From assembly GCA_050012135.1 (NCBI GenBank), contig JBEKHT010000004.1:1-64000 (forward strand): a stretch of DNA of 64,000 bases. The letters run 5' to 3'. The notes under the pieces are model-generated. The model did not search any database. It had not been told where the DNA came from and worked only from the letters and a program-made list of their open reading frames with translations. Source of the stretch: JBEKHT01 sp050012135. GTDB lineage: Bacteria; Chloroflexota; Anaerolineae; Anaerolineales; RBG-16-64-43. This document shows positions 9,063-17,807 of the stretch, piece after piece; within the stretch, counting starts at the first letter, position 1, and each line of letters begins with the position of its first letter. A program made the translations under genes and the position numbers.

Positions 9063-10316
9063 ATGGACACGACGGAAGGGAGCGGACCCCGGTTCGCGAG
9101 CCCGCCCCAAGGGGCGGGTGACCAGGCAAGACCCGCCTACAGCCTGTATCTGCACATTCCATTTTGCCGGCACCGGTGTGGGTACTGCGATTTCAATACC
9201 TACCAGGGCATGCAGGACCTAATCGCGCCCTACACCCAAGCCCTCCGGCAGGAGATAGGCCTGGTGGGAGACGGAGGGAGCCGCCCTCAGGTGATCACGG
9301 TTTTCTTCGGGGGCGGCACCCCGTCGCTGCTCCCTTTGCCGAGCCTGAGGGAGCTGTTCGATGCCCTGCGCACCTCCTTTGTCCTGGAGTCGCAGGTGGA
9401 GGTTACCCTGGAGGCGAATCCGGGCACCGTCACAGCAGAATACCTTTCGGGTTTGCGCGGGATGGGGGTCAACCGTCTCAGCTTCGGGATGCAATCGGCT
9501 CAGCCCCAGGAGCTGCAGCTCCTGGAACGACAGCACACCCATGAGGACACGATCCGCTCGATGGAATGGGCCCGCCGGGCCGGATTTGAGAACATCAACT
9601 TGGACTTGATCTACGGCCTTCCCCGCCAGTCGATGTCCCTGTGGCAGGAGACTCTCAGAAGCGCGCTCGAGCTGCATCCGGACCACCTCTCGCTTTATGC
9701 CCTGACCCTGGAGCACGGAACTCCCTTGCGCCGGGCCGTGCTCCAAGGGAAGCACCCTTGGCCTGATGATGATCAGGCCGCAGACATGTACGGCTGGGCT
9801 TCGGAGGCCTTGGACCGCGCAGGATTCGCCCAGTACGAGATCTCGAACTGGGCCAGGACAAGTCATCCGCAGGACGACTCGCCGGGCCTGGCCTGCCGGC
9901 ATAACCTTCAATACTGGAGGAATCTCCCCTACCTGGGGCTGGGCGCTGGAGCTCATGGCTTTGCCGCCGGGGTTCGCTATTCCGATGTCCTGGCCCCCGG
10001 CAATTACATCCGTCGAGTGGGGGAAGGAGGCCGGCGAGGCTTCCCGCTCTCCCCCGCGGCAGCGCGTTCGGAAACCATCGACGCAAACGAGGAGATGCGC
10101 CAGACGATGTGGTTAGGCTTGAGGCTGACCCGGGAGGGCGTGCTGGATTCAGCGTTCGCGGCCCGGTTTGGTTTCTCCTGTTTCGAAATCTTTGGACATG
10201 AAATCGAATCCCTCGTCGAGGACGGCCTGCTGGAATGGGAGAAGTCCGAGGAGAGAATCAAGTTGACCCCCAGGGGCAGATTGCTCGGCAACCGGGTTTT
10301 CGTGGAATTTGTGTAG
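9063..10316 (+). CDS. hemW: Radical SAM heme chaperone HemW (coproporphyrinogen III oxidase-like)
   Basis: A radical SAM protein of 417 residues. The [4Fe-4S]/SAM site is PFCRHRCGYCDF (CxxxCxxC) near residue 35. FFGGGTPSLLPL, EANPGTVT, NRLSFGMQS and the segment NINLDLIYGLPRQS follow, then a C-terminal HemN-like domain with LGLGAGAHGFAAG. These features fit HemW, which binds heme and delivers it to acceptor proteins, better than HemN, which carries additional N-terminal residues. I use the ATG at 9063; the frame is open further upstream but without family resemblance. It is a lone plus-strand gene converging on the polyprenyl synthase gene. The alternative is an oxygen-independent coproporphyrinogen dehydrogenase. 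Confidence 0.9.
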   Translation: MDTTEGSGPRFASPPQGAGDQARPAYSLYLHIPFCRHRCGYCDFNTYQGMQDLIAPYTQALRQEIGLVGDGGSRPQVITVFFGGGTPSLLPLPSLRELFDALRTSFVLESQVEVTLEANPGTVTAEYLSGLRGMGVNRLSFGMQSAQPQELQLLERQHTHEDTIRSMEWARRAGFENINLDLIYGLPRQSMSLWQETLRSALELHPDHLSLYALTLEHGTPLRRAVLQGKHPWPDDDQAADMYGWASEALDRAGFAQYEISNWARTSHPQDDSPGLACRHNLQYWRNLPYLGLGAGAHGFAAGVRYSDVLAPGNYIRRVGEGGRRGFPLSPAAARSETIDANEEMRQTMWLGLRLTREGVLDSAFAARFGFSCFEIFGHEIESLVEDGLLEWEKSEERIKLTPRGRLLGNRVFVEFV

Positions 10317-10362
10317 CGACGCCAGGGACTGTCAGGCGACCCCGGCGAGCGGCTTGGGGGCG

Positions 10363-11376
10363 CTAGCGCGCCCGGGTGAGAAGGGACCCCGTGAGATCTT
10401 CCAGGGCCTGCTTGTACTCTTCAGCGAGGGGGACCTGCTCAAGGGCCGCGAAGGCTCGGCGAGTCAGCGCATCGGCTTGAGAGACAGCAAACTCGCGCGC
10501 GCCCACCCGTTCGAGTGCCTGCAGCAGGGCCTCGACTTGCCCGGAAGATGGGGCGGCGAACAACTCGCGAAACTCACTGGAGTTTTCCAGCCCGAATACC
10601 ACGGGTAGGCTTTTCTTGCGGCTGGTGAGGTCGTCGCTGGCCGATTTTCCTGTGACGCGCGGATCCCCCCAAAGGCCGAGCCAGTCATCTCGCGCCTGAA
10701 AGGCCAACCCGACCAGCCGGCCGAACTCCCCCAATTGCTCGAGGCGCTTGGGGTCACTCCTTCCCGCCAGCGCCCCCAAGAGGCAGGCCGCCTTGAGCAG
10801 TGCAGCGGTCTTGGCTTCGACCATCTCCCAGTAACGATCGAGCGAGAAGGCAGCAAGGTTTTCAGAAGCCAGGTCGATGTATTGGCCTTGAGTAAGGTGG
10901 ACGCATGCTTCCAGGAGGACCTTCGCGGAAGCCGAGGCGAGGGAGGGATCCGGCTCTTGAGACGGCAGAGGCTTCAGCGTGCAGAGCAGCGCCAAAGCGA
11001 GAAGGGTATCACCGGCATTGATCCCCTGAGCCGTTCCCCAAAGCTTCCAGACGGTCGGACGGCCGCGCCTCATCGCCCCTTGATCTTGGATGTCATCATG
11101 AATCAATGAGAAGTTGTGGACCAGTTCGACGGCCGCAGCGGAATGGAGCGCAGGATGCCAATCTCCGCAGACGCCCCCACAGCACAACAGGGAGAGCAGC
11201 GGCCGAATGCGCTTGCCTCCGGCTTCGGGACCCGCGCCTTCGCCGGTCCAGCCCATGTGGAAGGTGAGCATCTCATACAAGCCCTGGGCGGACCCGCTCT
11301 CGGGACGCGCCACTGCCCGCCGCAGGGTTTCCTCGAGATCGGTGAGCACGGCTTGGATGATTCCTGCGGAGCTCAT
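10363..11376 (-). CDS. Polyprenyl diphosphate synthase (geranylgeranyl/farnesyl type)
   Basis: A trans-isoprenyl diphosphate synthase of 337 residues. It condenses isopentenyl diphosphate with allylic diphosphates to make C15-C20 or longer chains. The first Asp-rich motif is LIHDDIQDQGAMRRGRPTVW (DDxxD, then RRG) and the second is FQARDDWLGLWGD. GGKRIRPLLSLL, near the N-terminus, is the substrate-binding KRxRP element. The ATG at 11376 overlaps the stop of idi (ATGA), so the two are coupled: Idi supplies DMAPP and this enzyme uses it. Chain length cannot be read safely from sequence alone. The frame extends further upstream, but those residues are antisense-like and overlap idi. Confidence 0.93.
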   Translation of the reverse strand: MSSAGIIQAVLTDLEETLRRAVARPESGSAQGLYEMLTFHMGWTGEGAGPEAGGKRIRPLLSLLCCGGVCGDWHPALHSAAAVELVHNFSLIHDDIQDQGAMRRGRPTVWKLWGTAQGINAGDTLLALALLCTLKPLPSQEPDPSLASASAKVLLEACVHLTQGQYIDLASENLAAFSLDRYWEMVEAKTAALLKAACLLGALAGRSDPKRLEQLGEFGRLVGLAFQARDDWLGLWGDPRVTGKSASDDLTSRKKSLPVVFGLENSSEFRELFAAPSSGQVEALLQALERVGAREFAVSQADALTRRAFAALEQVPLAEEYKQALEDLTGSLLTRAR

Positions 11377-12401
11377 AGGTTCTGGAGAGGAGTGGCTTGG
11401 AGGCTGGGGATGTCCGCGGCGCCCACTGCGAACATCACGATTCTCAGTTCCTGCTCGACGAGTTGGACTGCCTCGACCACGGCCTCGACCGAACGAGAGG
11501 CCGCTTGGAGAAATGGGCGGGCCGCGCCGACCAGGCTGGCCCCCAGGGCGATGCACTTGGCGACGTCCACGCCATCGCGGATGCCCCCGGAAGCGACGAG
11601 CGGCAAGTGCGGCAATTCTGCGTGGCACTGTCGTAACGCCTCCGCGGTGGGGATCCCCCAGTTGACGAACGCGGCCGCCAGGCGCGCTGCCTGGGTGGAC
11701 CGGGCCCGGTGCATCTCAACTTGCGACCAGGATGTCCCGCCGGCTCCCGCCACATCGATGCCTGCCACCCCGGCATCGGCGAGCCAGTGGGCGACCTTCG
11801 CCGAGATTCCCCAGCCGACTTCCTTGACGATCACGGGGACGAGCAGGGAATGGCAAACCGCCTCGATTCGCGAGAGGAGATTGGAAAAATCACTGTTCCC
11901 CTCGGTCTGCAACGCCTCCTGGAGAGGATTGAGATGAAGAACGAGGGCATTCGCCTTCACCATCTCGACGGCGCGGCGACACTCGTCCGGTCCACACCCG
12001 TAGTTGAGTTGAACGGCACCAAGGTTGGCCAGCAGGAACACCTCGGGAGCCAAGTCCCGCACCTGAAAGGTGTCCTGGAGTGCTGAGTCTTCAAGGGCGG
12101 CCCGCTGCGAACCCAATCCCAACGCAATCCCGAGAGCCTGTGCCGCTTCTGCCAGAGTCCGGTTGATGCGGCGAGCTTCCTCAGTCCCCCCCGTCATGGA
12201 AGAAATGAGCAGAGGCGCCTCCAGGGCGTGGCCGAGGAACCTCGCGCGAGTGCTGACCTGCTGCAAATTCAGCTCCGGGAGGGCTTGATGGAGAAAGCGG
12301 TACCGTTCCAGGCCGTTACTGAGCCCCGATTGGACGTCCTCTTCCAGGTTAATGCGGATGTGGTCGGCCTTGCGGGATGAGGTGGGCGCAACTTCCGACA
12401 T
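11373..12401 (-). CDS. fni: Type 2 isopentenyl-diphosphate delta-isomerase (FMN-dependent)
   Basis: Interconverts IPP and DMAPP using reduced FMN. The protein has 342 residues on a TIM barrel. Family segments are RKADHIRINLEEDV at the N-terminus, LISSMTGGTEEARRIN, LGLGSQRAALED, the phosphate/FMN site GIDVAGAGGTSW, and ASGGIRDGVDVAKCIALGA. The start is the ATG at 12401. A strong promoter 30 bases upstream puts the transcription start near 12428, which excludes the longer upstream frame. It leads a two-gene operon with the polyprenyl synthase. Confidence 0.95.
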   Translation of the reverse strand: MSEVAPTSSRKADHIRINLEEDVQSGLSNGLERYRFLHQALPELNLQQVSTRARFLGHALEAPLLISSMTGGTEEARRINRTLAEAAQALGIALGLGSQRAALEDSALQDTFQVRDLAPEVFLLANLGAVQLNYGCGPDECRRAVEMVKANALVLHLNPLQEALQTEGNSDFSNLLSRIEAVCHSLLVPVIVKEVGWGISAKVAHWLADAGVAGIDVAGAGGTSWSQVEMHRARSTQAARLAAAFVNWGIPTAEALRQCHAELPHLPLVASGGIRDGVDVAKCIALGASLVGAARPFLQAASRSVEAVVEAVQLVEQELRIVMFAVGAADIPSLQATPLQNL

Positions 12402-12434
12402 GAGGAGGTGTTCCCCTATTGGCAAGTACGCAGC

Positions 12435-12463
12435 ATGGTACCAGCCCGATAGGCATGTGTCAA
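12435..12463 (-). promoter_or_regulatory. Promoter of idi-polyprenyl synthase
   Basis: On the minus strand: consensus -35 TTGACA (12463-12458), a 17-base spacer, -10 TACCAT (12440-12435). Transcription would begin near 12428, leaving a leader of about 27 bases. Confidence 0.75.
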
Positions 12464-12483
12464 CAGCGCAGGGGGGTTGCGCC

Positions 12484-12512
12484 TTGACCCGGGAGGCATT
12501 GGCCAGTACAAT
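12484..12512 (+). promoter_or_regulatory. Promoter of acpP
   Basis: -35 TTGACC (12484-12489), a 17-base spacer, -10 TACAAT (12507-12512). Its -35 box is only 20 bases from that of the divergent idi promoter. Confidence 0.75.
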
Positions 12513-12611
12513 ACCGCCCGGCTCACGTTTGGGGGCGCCGCGCGATTGCAGAAGGCCCGTCGACAGCTCACTGGGGCTGGCCGAATAGAGACCCAAGGGA
12601 GGGAATGTTCC

Positions 12612-12857
12612 ATGTCAGCCACAACCTTCGACAGCGTGCGAGACATCATTGTGGAGTTGTTGGGTGTGGATGCCTCGAAGGTTATTGAAAGCGCTCGGTT
12701 CCGTGAGGATCTGGGGGCGGATTCCCTCGACCTGGTTGAGCTGATAATGGCGTTCGAGGAGAAATTCGGGGCGGAAATATCCGACGAGGATGCTCAGAGC
12801 ATCACTACGGTCGGTGAAGCCGTGAAGTATATTGAAGCCAGGAAGGACAAGGCCTAG
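12612..12857 (+). CDS. acpP: Acyl carrier protein
   Basis: A small acidic carrier of 81 residues for fatty-acid synthesis. The phosphopantetheine attachment site is Ser38 in LGADSLDLVEL. Helix 3 (EEKFGAEISDEDAQSITTVGEAV) is typical. The ATG at 12612 follows GGAGG by about nine bases; the upstream in-frame extension is excluded by the promoter position. It stands alone rather than in a fab cluster and is divergent from the isoprenoid operon. Confidence 0.97.
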   Translation: MSATTFDSVRDIIVELLGVDASKVIESARFREDLGADSLDLVELIMAFEEKFGAEISDEDAQSITTVGEAVKYIEARKDKA

Positions 12858-12931
12858 GGCCGGGGGCCTCTCTGGAGGGCGAAGACCCATCCGGTTCAGA
12901 ATCCCCTTTCTCTTAGACCTCAAGCGGCGCG

Positions 12932-12968
12932 GGCCGGGGAGTGAAGATAATCCCCGGTCTGCTCTTTT
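12932..12968 (+). terminator. Probable terminator after acpP
   Basis: A 9-base stem (12932-12940 with 12951-12959, one G-U pair), a 10-base loop, then GCTCTTTT. It lies between the convergent acpP and thyX genes. Confidence 0.5.
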
Positions 12969-13011
12969 GTTGCCTCCGGCCGGTGGCCGCTTGGCTGCGT
13001 CCCTATCCCCG

Positions 13012-14466
13012 CTAGCCGAAGTAGCTGGTCTCAATCTCCTGCCAGGATGGGCGCCCGGCCAGCCGCATGTAGGCCGAGAGCAAGGGATGCACCTGTCGGA
13101 TCTGGTCGGCCATTTGCAGCGCGATCAGGCGAACGGCGAAGTGAGCGTTTTCCCCGGAACGCAGTTCGCAAAAGTGGAATGCCTCCCGCAAGTTGAGGGT
13201 CAGGATCACCCGTCGGCGGAAGGCATTTGGGATCACGTAGGAGGCGGCCCTCTCATCCAGTTGGACGAGATCCCGATAGGCTTGGGCGGCGCGATCCATT
13301 GCCTCTCGGAAGCGGCCGAGGACTCCCGCTTGCTCGAACCAGACCGGAGTGACATAGCCCAGGTCGCTGGTGAGCGGCGCGGGAGTCTGGGTCATCATTC
13401 GATGACGTTTGACTTCGAAGTAGGCACCCTGATCGAGAACGGCCTCGAACAGATAGGAGAGATGCTCCAGCTCGCGAGCCGGGACATCCCGCGGGCTCAT
13501 GGAGCCGAGTAGTGCTGAAGCCAGCTCGCCTCGCTTGGCCGGAGGCAGGGCGGCAATGTCCGCCAATGCCTGCCGGTAGGGGATTCCCGAGGAACGAACC
13601 CAGGCGGCCGCCAGAACGCGGTCTTCCGCCTCCGGATCGTATTGAATGAGCCGAACCGAGCCGGACAAGGGAAGAGCCTCAGACGGTGCGCGGTTCAGGG
13701 GGCGCGCCTCGATCTTCGCGGCCAACCGCTGAAGATAAGGGGAGGCCTCGGAGTACTTGAGCAGGGTGGGTGTCTCCTGCTGGGCGGCTTCCCGAATCTC
13801 CATGCCGATTTCGCGGACCTCGACCAGGGGATGCGACAGCATCTTGCGCAGAGCGTGTTCGAGGGCCCGTGCGTTAATGGTTACCCCGACATTGGCCAAG
13901 CAAGCCGCGGGCAGCAAATAGCGGCACACATCGGCGTAGCGCGAACGAATCCGCCCATCCCATTTCGCCTCGCTTTCATCTTCTTGGCGTGGAAACCGTT
14001 CGTGGGCCAGGGCGGCCGTGGCTTGCAGGGAAGCCTGGTATGTTTCCAGGAGGAAGTCGCAGGCGGCCCGATACTCTCCCTCGAGGCGCGACCCTTTGAA
14101 TTCGGTTGGCAAGTGATAAGCGCCCGGGGACCACTTCTGATACCGCGTGCTTTTCTCCGTGTATGAAGCCAGCCGGTTGGACTCAAGGGACTCAATCGCC
14201 AGTCGCGAAATGTTCTCCAGAGCGATGTGGAGGACGGCATGCTCTGCGACGGAGGCATGTCCGAAACCAACCACCCAGCGCTCGTGGAATCTCGTGCTAT
14301 CCTGCTCGCTGAGTGCCGCAGCGATGTCGGAGAAGGACTGGGGGGAGCGCGATGTTTTTGCAAATGCGACCGCGATCGTTTCCGGGCTGAGACGGCGCGG
14401 GCTCAGGAGGTAGATGCGTCGCAGCGGGTTAATCTCGTCCTCCTTTCCTGCGGGGAGGGCACCCAC
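13012..14466 (-). CDS. thyX: Tandem-domain ThyX-like flavin-dependent thymidylate synthase
   Basis: About 484 residues, roughly twice the usual ThyX length. The first half resembles a whole ThyX (GFGHASVAEHAVLHIALENI, SRYADVCRYLLPAACLANVG, INARALEHALRK), but the signature RHRx7S is altered to SNRLASYTEKSTRY, keeping the Ser and losing RH. The second half carries an intact RHR (EVKRHRMMTQTPAPLT) but lacks the Ser. ThyX makes dTMP from dUMP with FAD and methylene-tetrahydrofolate; whether this version is catalytic is not certain. A GTG at 14466 opens the frame but has no ribosome-binding site, whereas AAAGGAGG lies 5 bases before an ATT codon at 14433, which may be the true start. It is last in the nusA-ribF operon, just after the FAD-making ribF. 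Confidence 0.85.
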   Translation of the reverse strand: MGALPAGKEDEINPLRRIYLLSPRRLSPETIAVAFAKTSRSPQSFSDIAAALSEQDSTRFHERWVVGFGHASVAEHAVLHIALENISRLAIESLESNRLASYTEKSTRYQKWSPGAYHLPTEFKGSRLEGEYRAACDFLLETYQASLQATAALAHERFPRQEDESEAKWDGRIRSRYADVCRYLLPAACLANVGVTINARALEHALRKMLSHPLVEVREIGMEIREAAQQETPTLLKYSEASPYLQRLAAKIEARPLNRAPSEALPLSGSVRLIQYDPEAEDRVLAAAWVRSSGIPYRQALADIAALPPAKRGELASALLGSMSPRDVPARELEHLSYLFEAVLDQGAYFEVKRHRMMTQTPAPLTSDLGYVTPVWFEQAGVLGRFREAMDRAAQAYRDLVQLDERAASYVIPNAFRRRVILTLNLREAFHFCELRSGENAHFAVRLIALQMADQIRQVHPLLSAYMRLAGRPSWQEIETSYFG

Positions 14467-14474
14467 AGGTGGGC

Positions 14475-15422
14475 TCAGTTGGGGTCAGGGTTCGCAGAAG
14501 ACGACTCGCGCAGGCGGGCCCGGGCGATCTCGACGTCCCTTTCGATCTGGTCCAGCAACTCCTTAGGCCCGGGGAACTTCTGCTCGTCCCGAACACGGGC
14601 AATGAAGTCGAGGCGCAGCTCCTGGCCGTACAGATCCGACCGGAAGTTGAGCAGGTGGGCCTCGATCGTCAGTTTGGGAGTCTCTTCAAAGGTGGGGCGG
14701 ATTCCGATGTTGGTCACGCCGGGCTTCCTCTGGCCTTCCACCCACACCCAGGTGGCGTATACCCCCCGGGCTGGAATGGCCCGTTCTTCCCACACCTCCA
14801 GGTTGGCAGTCGGGATTCCCAGCGTGACCCCGCGGTGGGCTCCTGGCGTGACCTTACCCGTCAGACGATAGGCTCGGCCCAGGCATGCCGCAGCCGAAGC
14901 CACGTCTCCTTGCGAGAGATACCGGCGGATGCGCGTCGATGAGATCACCTCCGCGCCAAATTCCAGTGGCTCGACCGTGTGCACTTGAAACCCGGCCTGG
15001 GCCCCGTATTGCCTCAAGAACTCGAGGTTCCCCTCTCGGTTGTGGCCGAGGGCAAAATCCGGTCCGGCCCAGAGGGAGCGCAATCCGAGATGGCGGACGA
15101 GACGATCTAGGAATTCAGCGGCCCGAACCCTGGACAACTCGAGGGTGAAGGGCTCAAGGATGACGCCATCGACCCCCAGGTCCCTGAGCAACCCGGCTCT
15201 TTCCTCGGGTGCGGTAAGGTAGCCGGGCGAGGAGCGCCGTCCCAGCACGACCGAGGGATGGGGGTGGAAGGTGAGGACGACAGCCGGGTCTCCGTTCTCG
15301 TGAGCCTCGGCAACCATTGCCTTCAAAAGGCGTTGGTGCCCTCGATGAACGCCGTCAAATGAACCGACCGCGAGATGGGCCCCGCGGACTTGGACTTCTT
15401 CAATGCTGTGGTAAGGCTGCAT
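14475..15422 (-). CDS. ribF: Bifunctional riboflavin kinase / FAD synthetase
   Basis: Converts riboflavin to FMN and then FAD. The 315-residue protein has an N-terminal nucleotidyltransferase domain (GSFDGVHRGHQRLL, TFHPHPSVVLG, STRIRRYLSQGDV) and a C-terminal kinase domain (GKVTPGAHRGVTLGIPTANL, GIRPTF, EAHLLNF). It lies 6 bases after truB and 8 bases before the thyX frame, in the common truB-ribF order. Its product FAD is the cofactor of the next gene, ThyX. Confidence 0.97.
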   Translation of the reverse strand: MQPYHSIEEVQVRGAHLAVGSFDGVHRGHQRLLKAMVAEAHENGDPAVVLTFHPHPSVVLGRRSSPGYLTAPEERAGLLRDLGVDGVILEPFTLELSRVRAAEFLDRLVRHLGLRSLWAGPDFALGHNREGNLEFLRQYGAQAGFQVHTVEPLEFGAEVISSTRIRRYLSQGDVASAAACLGRAYRLTGKVTPGAHRGVTLGIPTANLEVWEERAIPARGVYATWVWVEGQRKPGVTNIGIRPTFEETPKLTIEAHLLNFRSDLYGQELRLDFIARVRDEQKFPGPKELLDQIERDVEIARARLRESSSANPDPN

Positions 15423-15428
15423 CCCGTC

Positions 15429-16313
15429 TCAGAGGTCCATGAACACTTTTCTTGGCTGCCAAGCCTGGGACCGGGGGTCTCCCTCCAGGATCGCAACCAG
15501 TTCCCCGCCCGGGCCGACGCCCATCGCCCGGCCGGCGGCCTCGGTTCCCCCAGGGACCGAGATGCCCCGGCGGAGCGCGTCCACGAGTTCGGCGGAAAGG
15601 TCAACCCGTGTCCATCCCTCCAGAACCGCAGTGGCCGGAAGGGTCACCTCCTGCCAGGCGCCATCGGCAAATCGGCTTTGCAATTCGCTCAAGGGGATCG
15701 CCTGCTCGACCCGGAAGGGGCCGAGTCTCAGCCGGCGAAGGGCAATGAGATGGGCGTGGGATTGAAGCCTCTCACCGAGGTCTCGCGCCAGGGCGCGCAG
15801 GTAGGTTCCCCGCGAACATCGCACTTGGATCGCTGCTTCCGGGCTGGACCATTCGCGCAGGTCGATGCTATAGATTTGGACCTTGCGCGGTTCGAGTTCC
15901 ACCGTTTCGCCTTTTCGCGCCAGGTCATAAGCCCTTCGCCCTTCGACCTTGACCGCCGAGTAGGCAGGAGGCACCTGCAGTGTCTCTCCCCGAAAGGCGG
16001 CGAGGGCCTCGAGCAGTTGCTCCTCAGAAAAGCGGACGGGGCTTGTGCCCGTGATTTGTCCCGTAGCGTCGAGGGTCGTCGTGCTTTGGCCGAACCGAAC
16101 CACGGCCTGGTATTCCTTGTCGGCTTCGAGCAAGTATTCCGCCAGACGCGTGGCCCCGCCCAGGAGCACCACAAGCACTCCCGAAGCGGAGGGGTCCAAG
16201 GTCCCCGTGTGGCCGGTCTTGCGAATGCCTGTTCCGCGGCGCACGACATTGACCACATCGTGCGAGGTCGGGCCGATTGGTTTGTCAACCACCAGTAGGG
16301 CCGGGTGCACCAA
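15429..16313 (-). CDS. truB: tRNA pseudouridine-55 synthase TruB
   Basis: Makes pseudouridine 55 in the T-loop of tRNAs. The catalytic Asp is in TGHTGTLDPSASGVL. DKPIGPTSHDVV at the N-terminus and RCSRGTYLRALARDLG are family hallmarks. I chose TTG at 16313 because GGGAGG precedes it by 6 bases and the protein then begins right at the conserved LLVVDKPIG strand (294 residues). A GTG follows immediately and could also serve. The frame is open up to 16502 but would overlap nrnA. Confidence 0.95.
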   Translation of the reverse strand: MVHPALLVVDKPIGPTSHDVVNVVRRGTGIRKTGHTGTLDPSASGVLVVLLGGATRLAEYLLEADKEYQAVVRFGQSTTTLDATGQITGTSPVRFSEEQLLEALAAFRGETLQVPPAYSAVKVEGRRAYDLARKGETVELEPRKVQIYSIDLREWSSPEAAIQVRCSRGTYLRALARDLGERLQSHAHLIALRRLRLGPFRVEQAIPLSELQSRFADGAWQEVTLPATAVLEGWTRVDLSAELVDALRRGISVPGGTEAAGRAMGVGPGGELVAILEGDPRSQAWQPRKVFMDL

Positions 16314-16461
16314 TTCGATCCTCCCGGGCGCCGGGATGAACCCCCCTTGAAGACCTCCCGCCTCTGGTTCCCAAGGGAAAGATGGCGGTCGGATCGATGC
16401 TACCGGAATCGGTGGCGTTCTGGGGAGGGTGCCGACCTGGCCTGCGCCAGCCCGTCGGCCG

Positions 16462-17424
16462 TCATAGTTTATCAGACAACCACTTGTGGGTCGCCTCCAC
16501 AACGGTGTGGGCGACCTGCTCCAACGAGCCGGGCACTGTGGCCCCGGCGGCGGCCGGGTGGCCTCCGCCGCCGTAGCGTTTCGCGATCGGGGTGATGTCG
16601 AGTCCGTTGTGAGCCCGCCAGCTCACTTTCACCGTCCCGCCCTCCTGTTCGACGAAGATCATCGCCAGGTCGGCTCCTTCCACACTGCTCAGGATGTTGA
16701 TCAGGTCGGCATCGTCTCGACCGGGGTACCCGGCCAGCCTTCGGTCGGCGAGGCTGAGCCAAGTCCAGACCATCCGGTCCTCCCGCTCGATTCGCGAGAG
16801 TCCTGGGCCCCAGTACCGGGCCGCGGAGAAGCTGCGCCGGTTCATGCTCCATTCGACGATTTCCGAAAGATTCGCGCCGGCTCGCATCAGCTTCTGGGCG
16901 ATCAGCATGCTCTTGGGATTGACGTTGGCGGTGCGGAACCCGAGCGTATCGGTCACGAGCCCAGTGAGCAAACCCGTTGAGGCATTGAGGTTCAGGCTCA
17001 GGCGCAGCGGTTTCACGAGGTCGTATACGACTTCCGCCGTCGCGACAGCCTCCTGCTCGATCAAGTTTGCCTCTGCGAAAAGGCTGTTGGTCGTGTGATG
17101 ATCGATATTGACGGTCGGAGCCGAAGGCAGAGGCGCAGAGAATTCTCCTACCCGGTCGGCGTCGGAGCAGTCGAGGTAGACAATGAGGTCGACTTCGGCG
17201 GGGATCTGCGAACTGACTTCCTTGTAGCCGGGCAGGAAATGGAAGGTCGCCGGGACGCCGTCCTTACTGAGCAGGTGGAGGGTCTTCCCCTTGCCGCGCA
17301 GCATCCAGGCCAGCCCGAGAAGCGAGCCCAGCCCGTCCCCGTCGGGTCTTTCGTGGGTGGCCAGCAAGATGTGCTGAGAGCGACGGAGGAATTCGCGCGC
17401 CTTCTTGGCACTGAGCTCATCCAT
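16462..17424 (-). CDS. nrnA: DHH/DHHA1 phosphoesterase, NrnA-like (oligoribonuclease / pAp phosphatase)
   Basis: Degrades short RNA oligomers and probably 3'-phosphoadenosine 5'-phosphate. The 320-residue protein shows THERPDGDGLGSLLGL, YLDCSDADR and NIDHHTTN, the Mn-binding DHH set, and the C-terminal DHHA1 motif GGGGHPAAAGA. The ATG at 17424 overlaps the end of rbfA by 8 bases. The rbfA-nrnA-truB order is conserved in many bacteria. The motif GDGLGS replaces the more common GDAxGS, a mild change. Confidence 0.93.
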   Translation of the reverse strand: MDELSAKKAREFLRRSQHILLATHERPDGDGLGSLLGLAWMLRGKGKTLHLLSKDGVPATFHFLPGYKEVSSQIPAEVDLIVYLDCSDADRVGEFSAPLPSAPTVNIDHHTTNSLFAEANLIEQEAVATAEVVYDLVKPLRLSLNLNASTGLLTGLVTDTLGFRTANVNPKSMLIAQKLMRAGANLSEIVEWSMNRRSFSAARYWGPGLSRIEREDRMVWTWLSLADRRLAGYPGRDDADLINILSSVEGADLAMIFVEQEGGTVKVSWRAHNGLDITPIAKRYGGGGHPAAAGATVPGSLEQVAHTVVEATHKWLSDKL

Positions 17425-17803
17425 TCTTGCGATCGTCCTTCTCCCCACGGTCCGGGTTGGGTTCGATCGAGTCCAGAAGAGTCTGGAGATGCTCGGCGCG
17501 CTCCGGGATATCGTCCCACAGGAACCGCAGTTGTGGGAACGTGCGGATCGGGATCCGGCCCGCAAGCTCATGGCGCAGGAACCCGCGGGCGCCCACCAGG
17601 GCTTTCAAGACTTCGGCGCGGCGCGCGAGGTCTGCGTCGAGCACGGAGACATAGATATTGGCGTATGCAAACTCCCGGTCGACACGAACCTCGGTTACCG
17701 ACACGAGGCTCAATCGGGGGTCGCTGGTCTCTCGCAAGAGCAGCTCCGCCAGGACCTCGCGAATTCGATCGGCCAGGCGTTGGGCCCGTGTCAGGCTGGG
17801 CAT
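17417..17803 (-). CDS. rbfA: 30S ribosome-binding factor A
   Basis: Helps mature the 30S subunit. At 128 residues it is a normal KH-like RbfA: RIREVLAELLLRETSDPRL at the N-terminus, then VTEVRVDREFAYANIYVSVL and IPIRTFPQLRFLWDD. It starts 5 bases after the infB stop and overlaps nrnA. Confidence 0.95.
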   Translation of the reverse strand: MPSLTRAQRLADRIREVLAELLLRETSDPRLSLVSVTEVRVDREFAYANIYVSVLDADLARRAEVLKALVGARGFLRHELAGRIPIRTFPQLRFLWDDIPERAEHLQTLLDSIEPNPDRGEKDDRKNG

Positions 17804-17807
17804 CGCC

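Noticed and set aside
10357..10372. GGGCGC-TAGC-GCGCCC inverted repeat at the hemW/polyprenyl synthase junction
   Set aside because: Only 6-base arms, overlapping the coding end and with no T-run; too weak to call a terminator.
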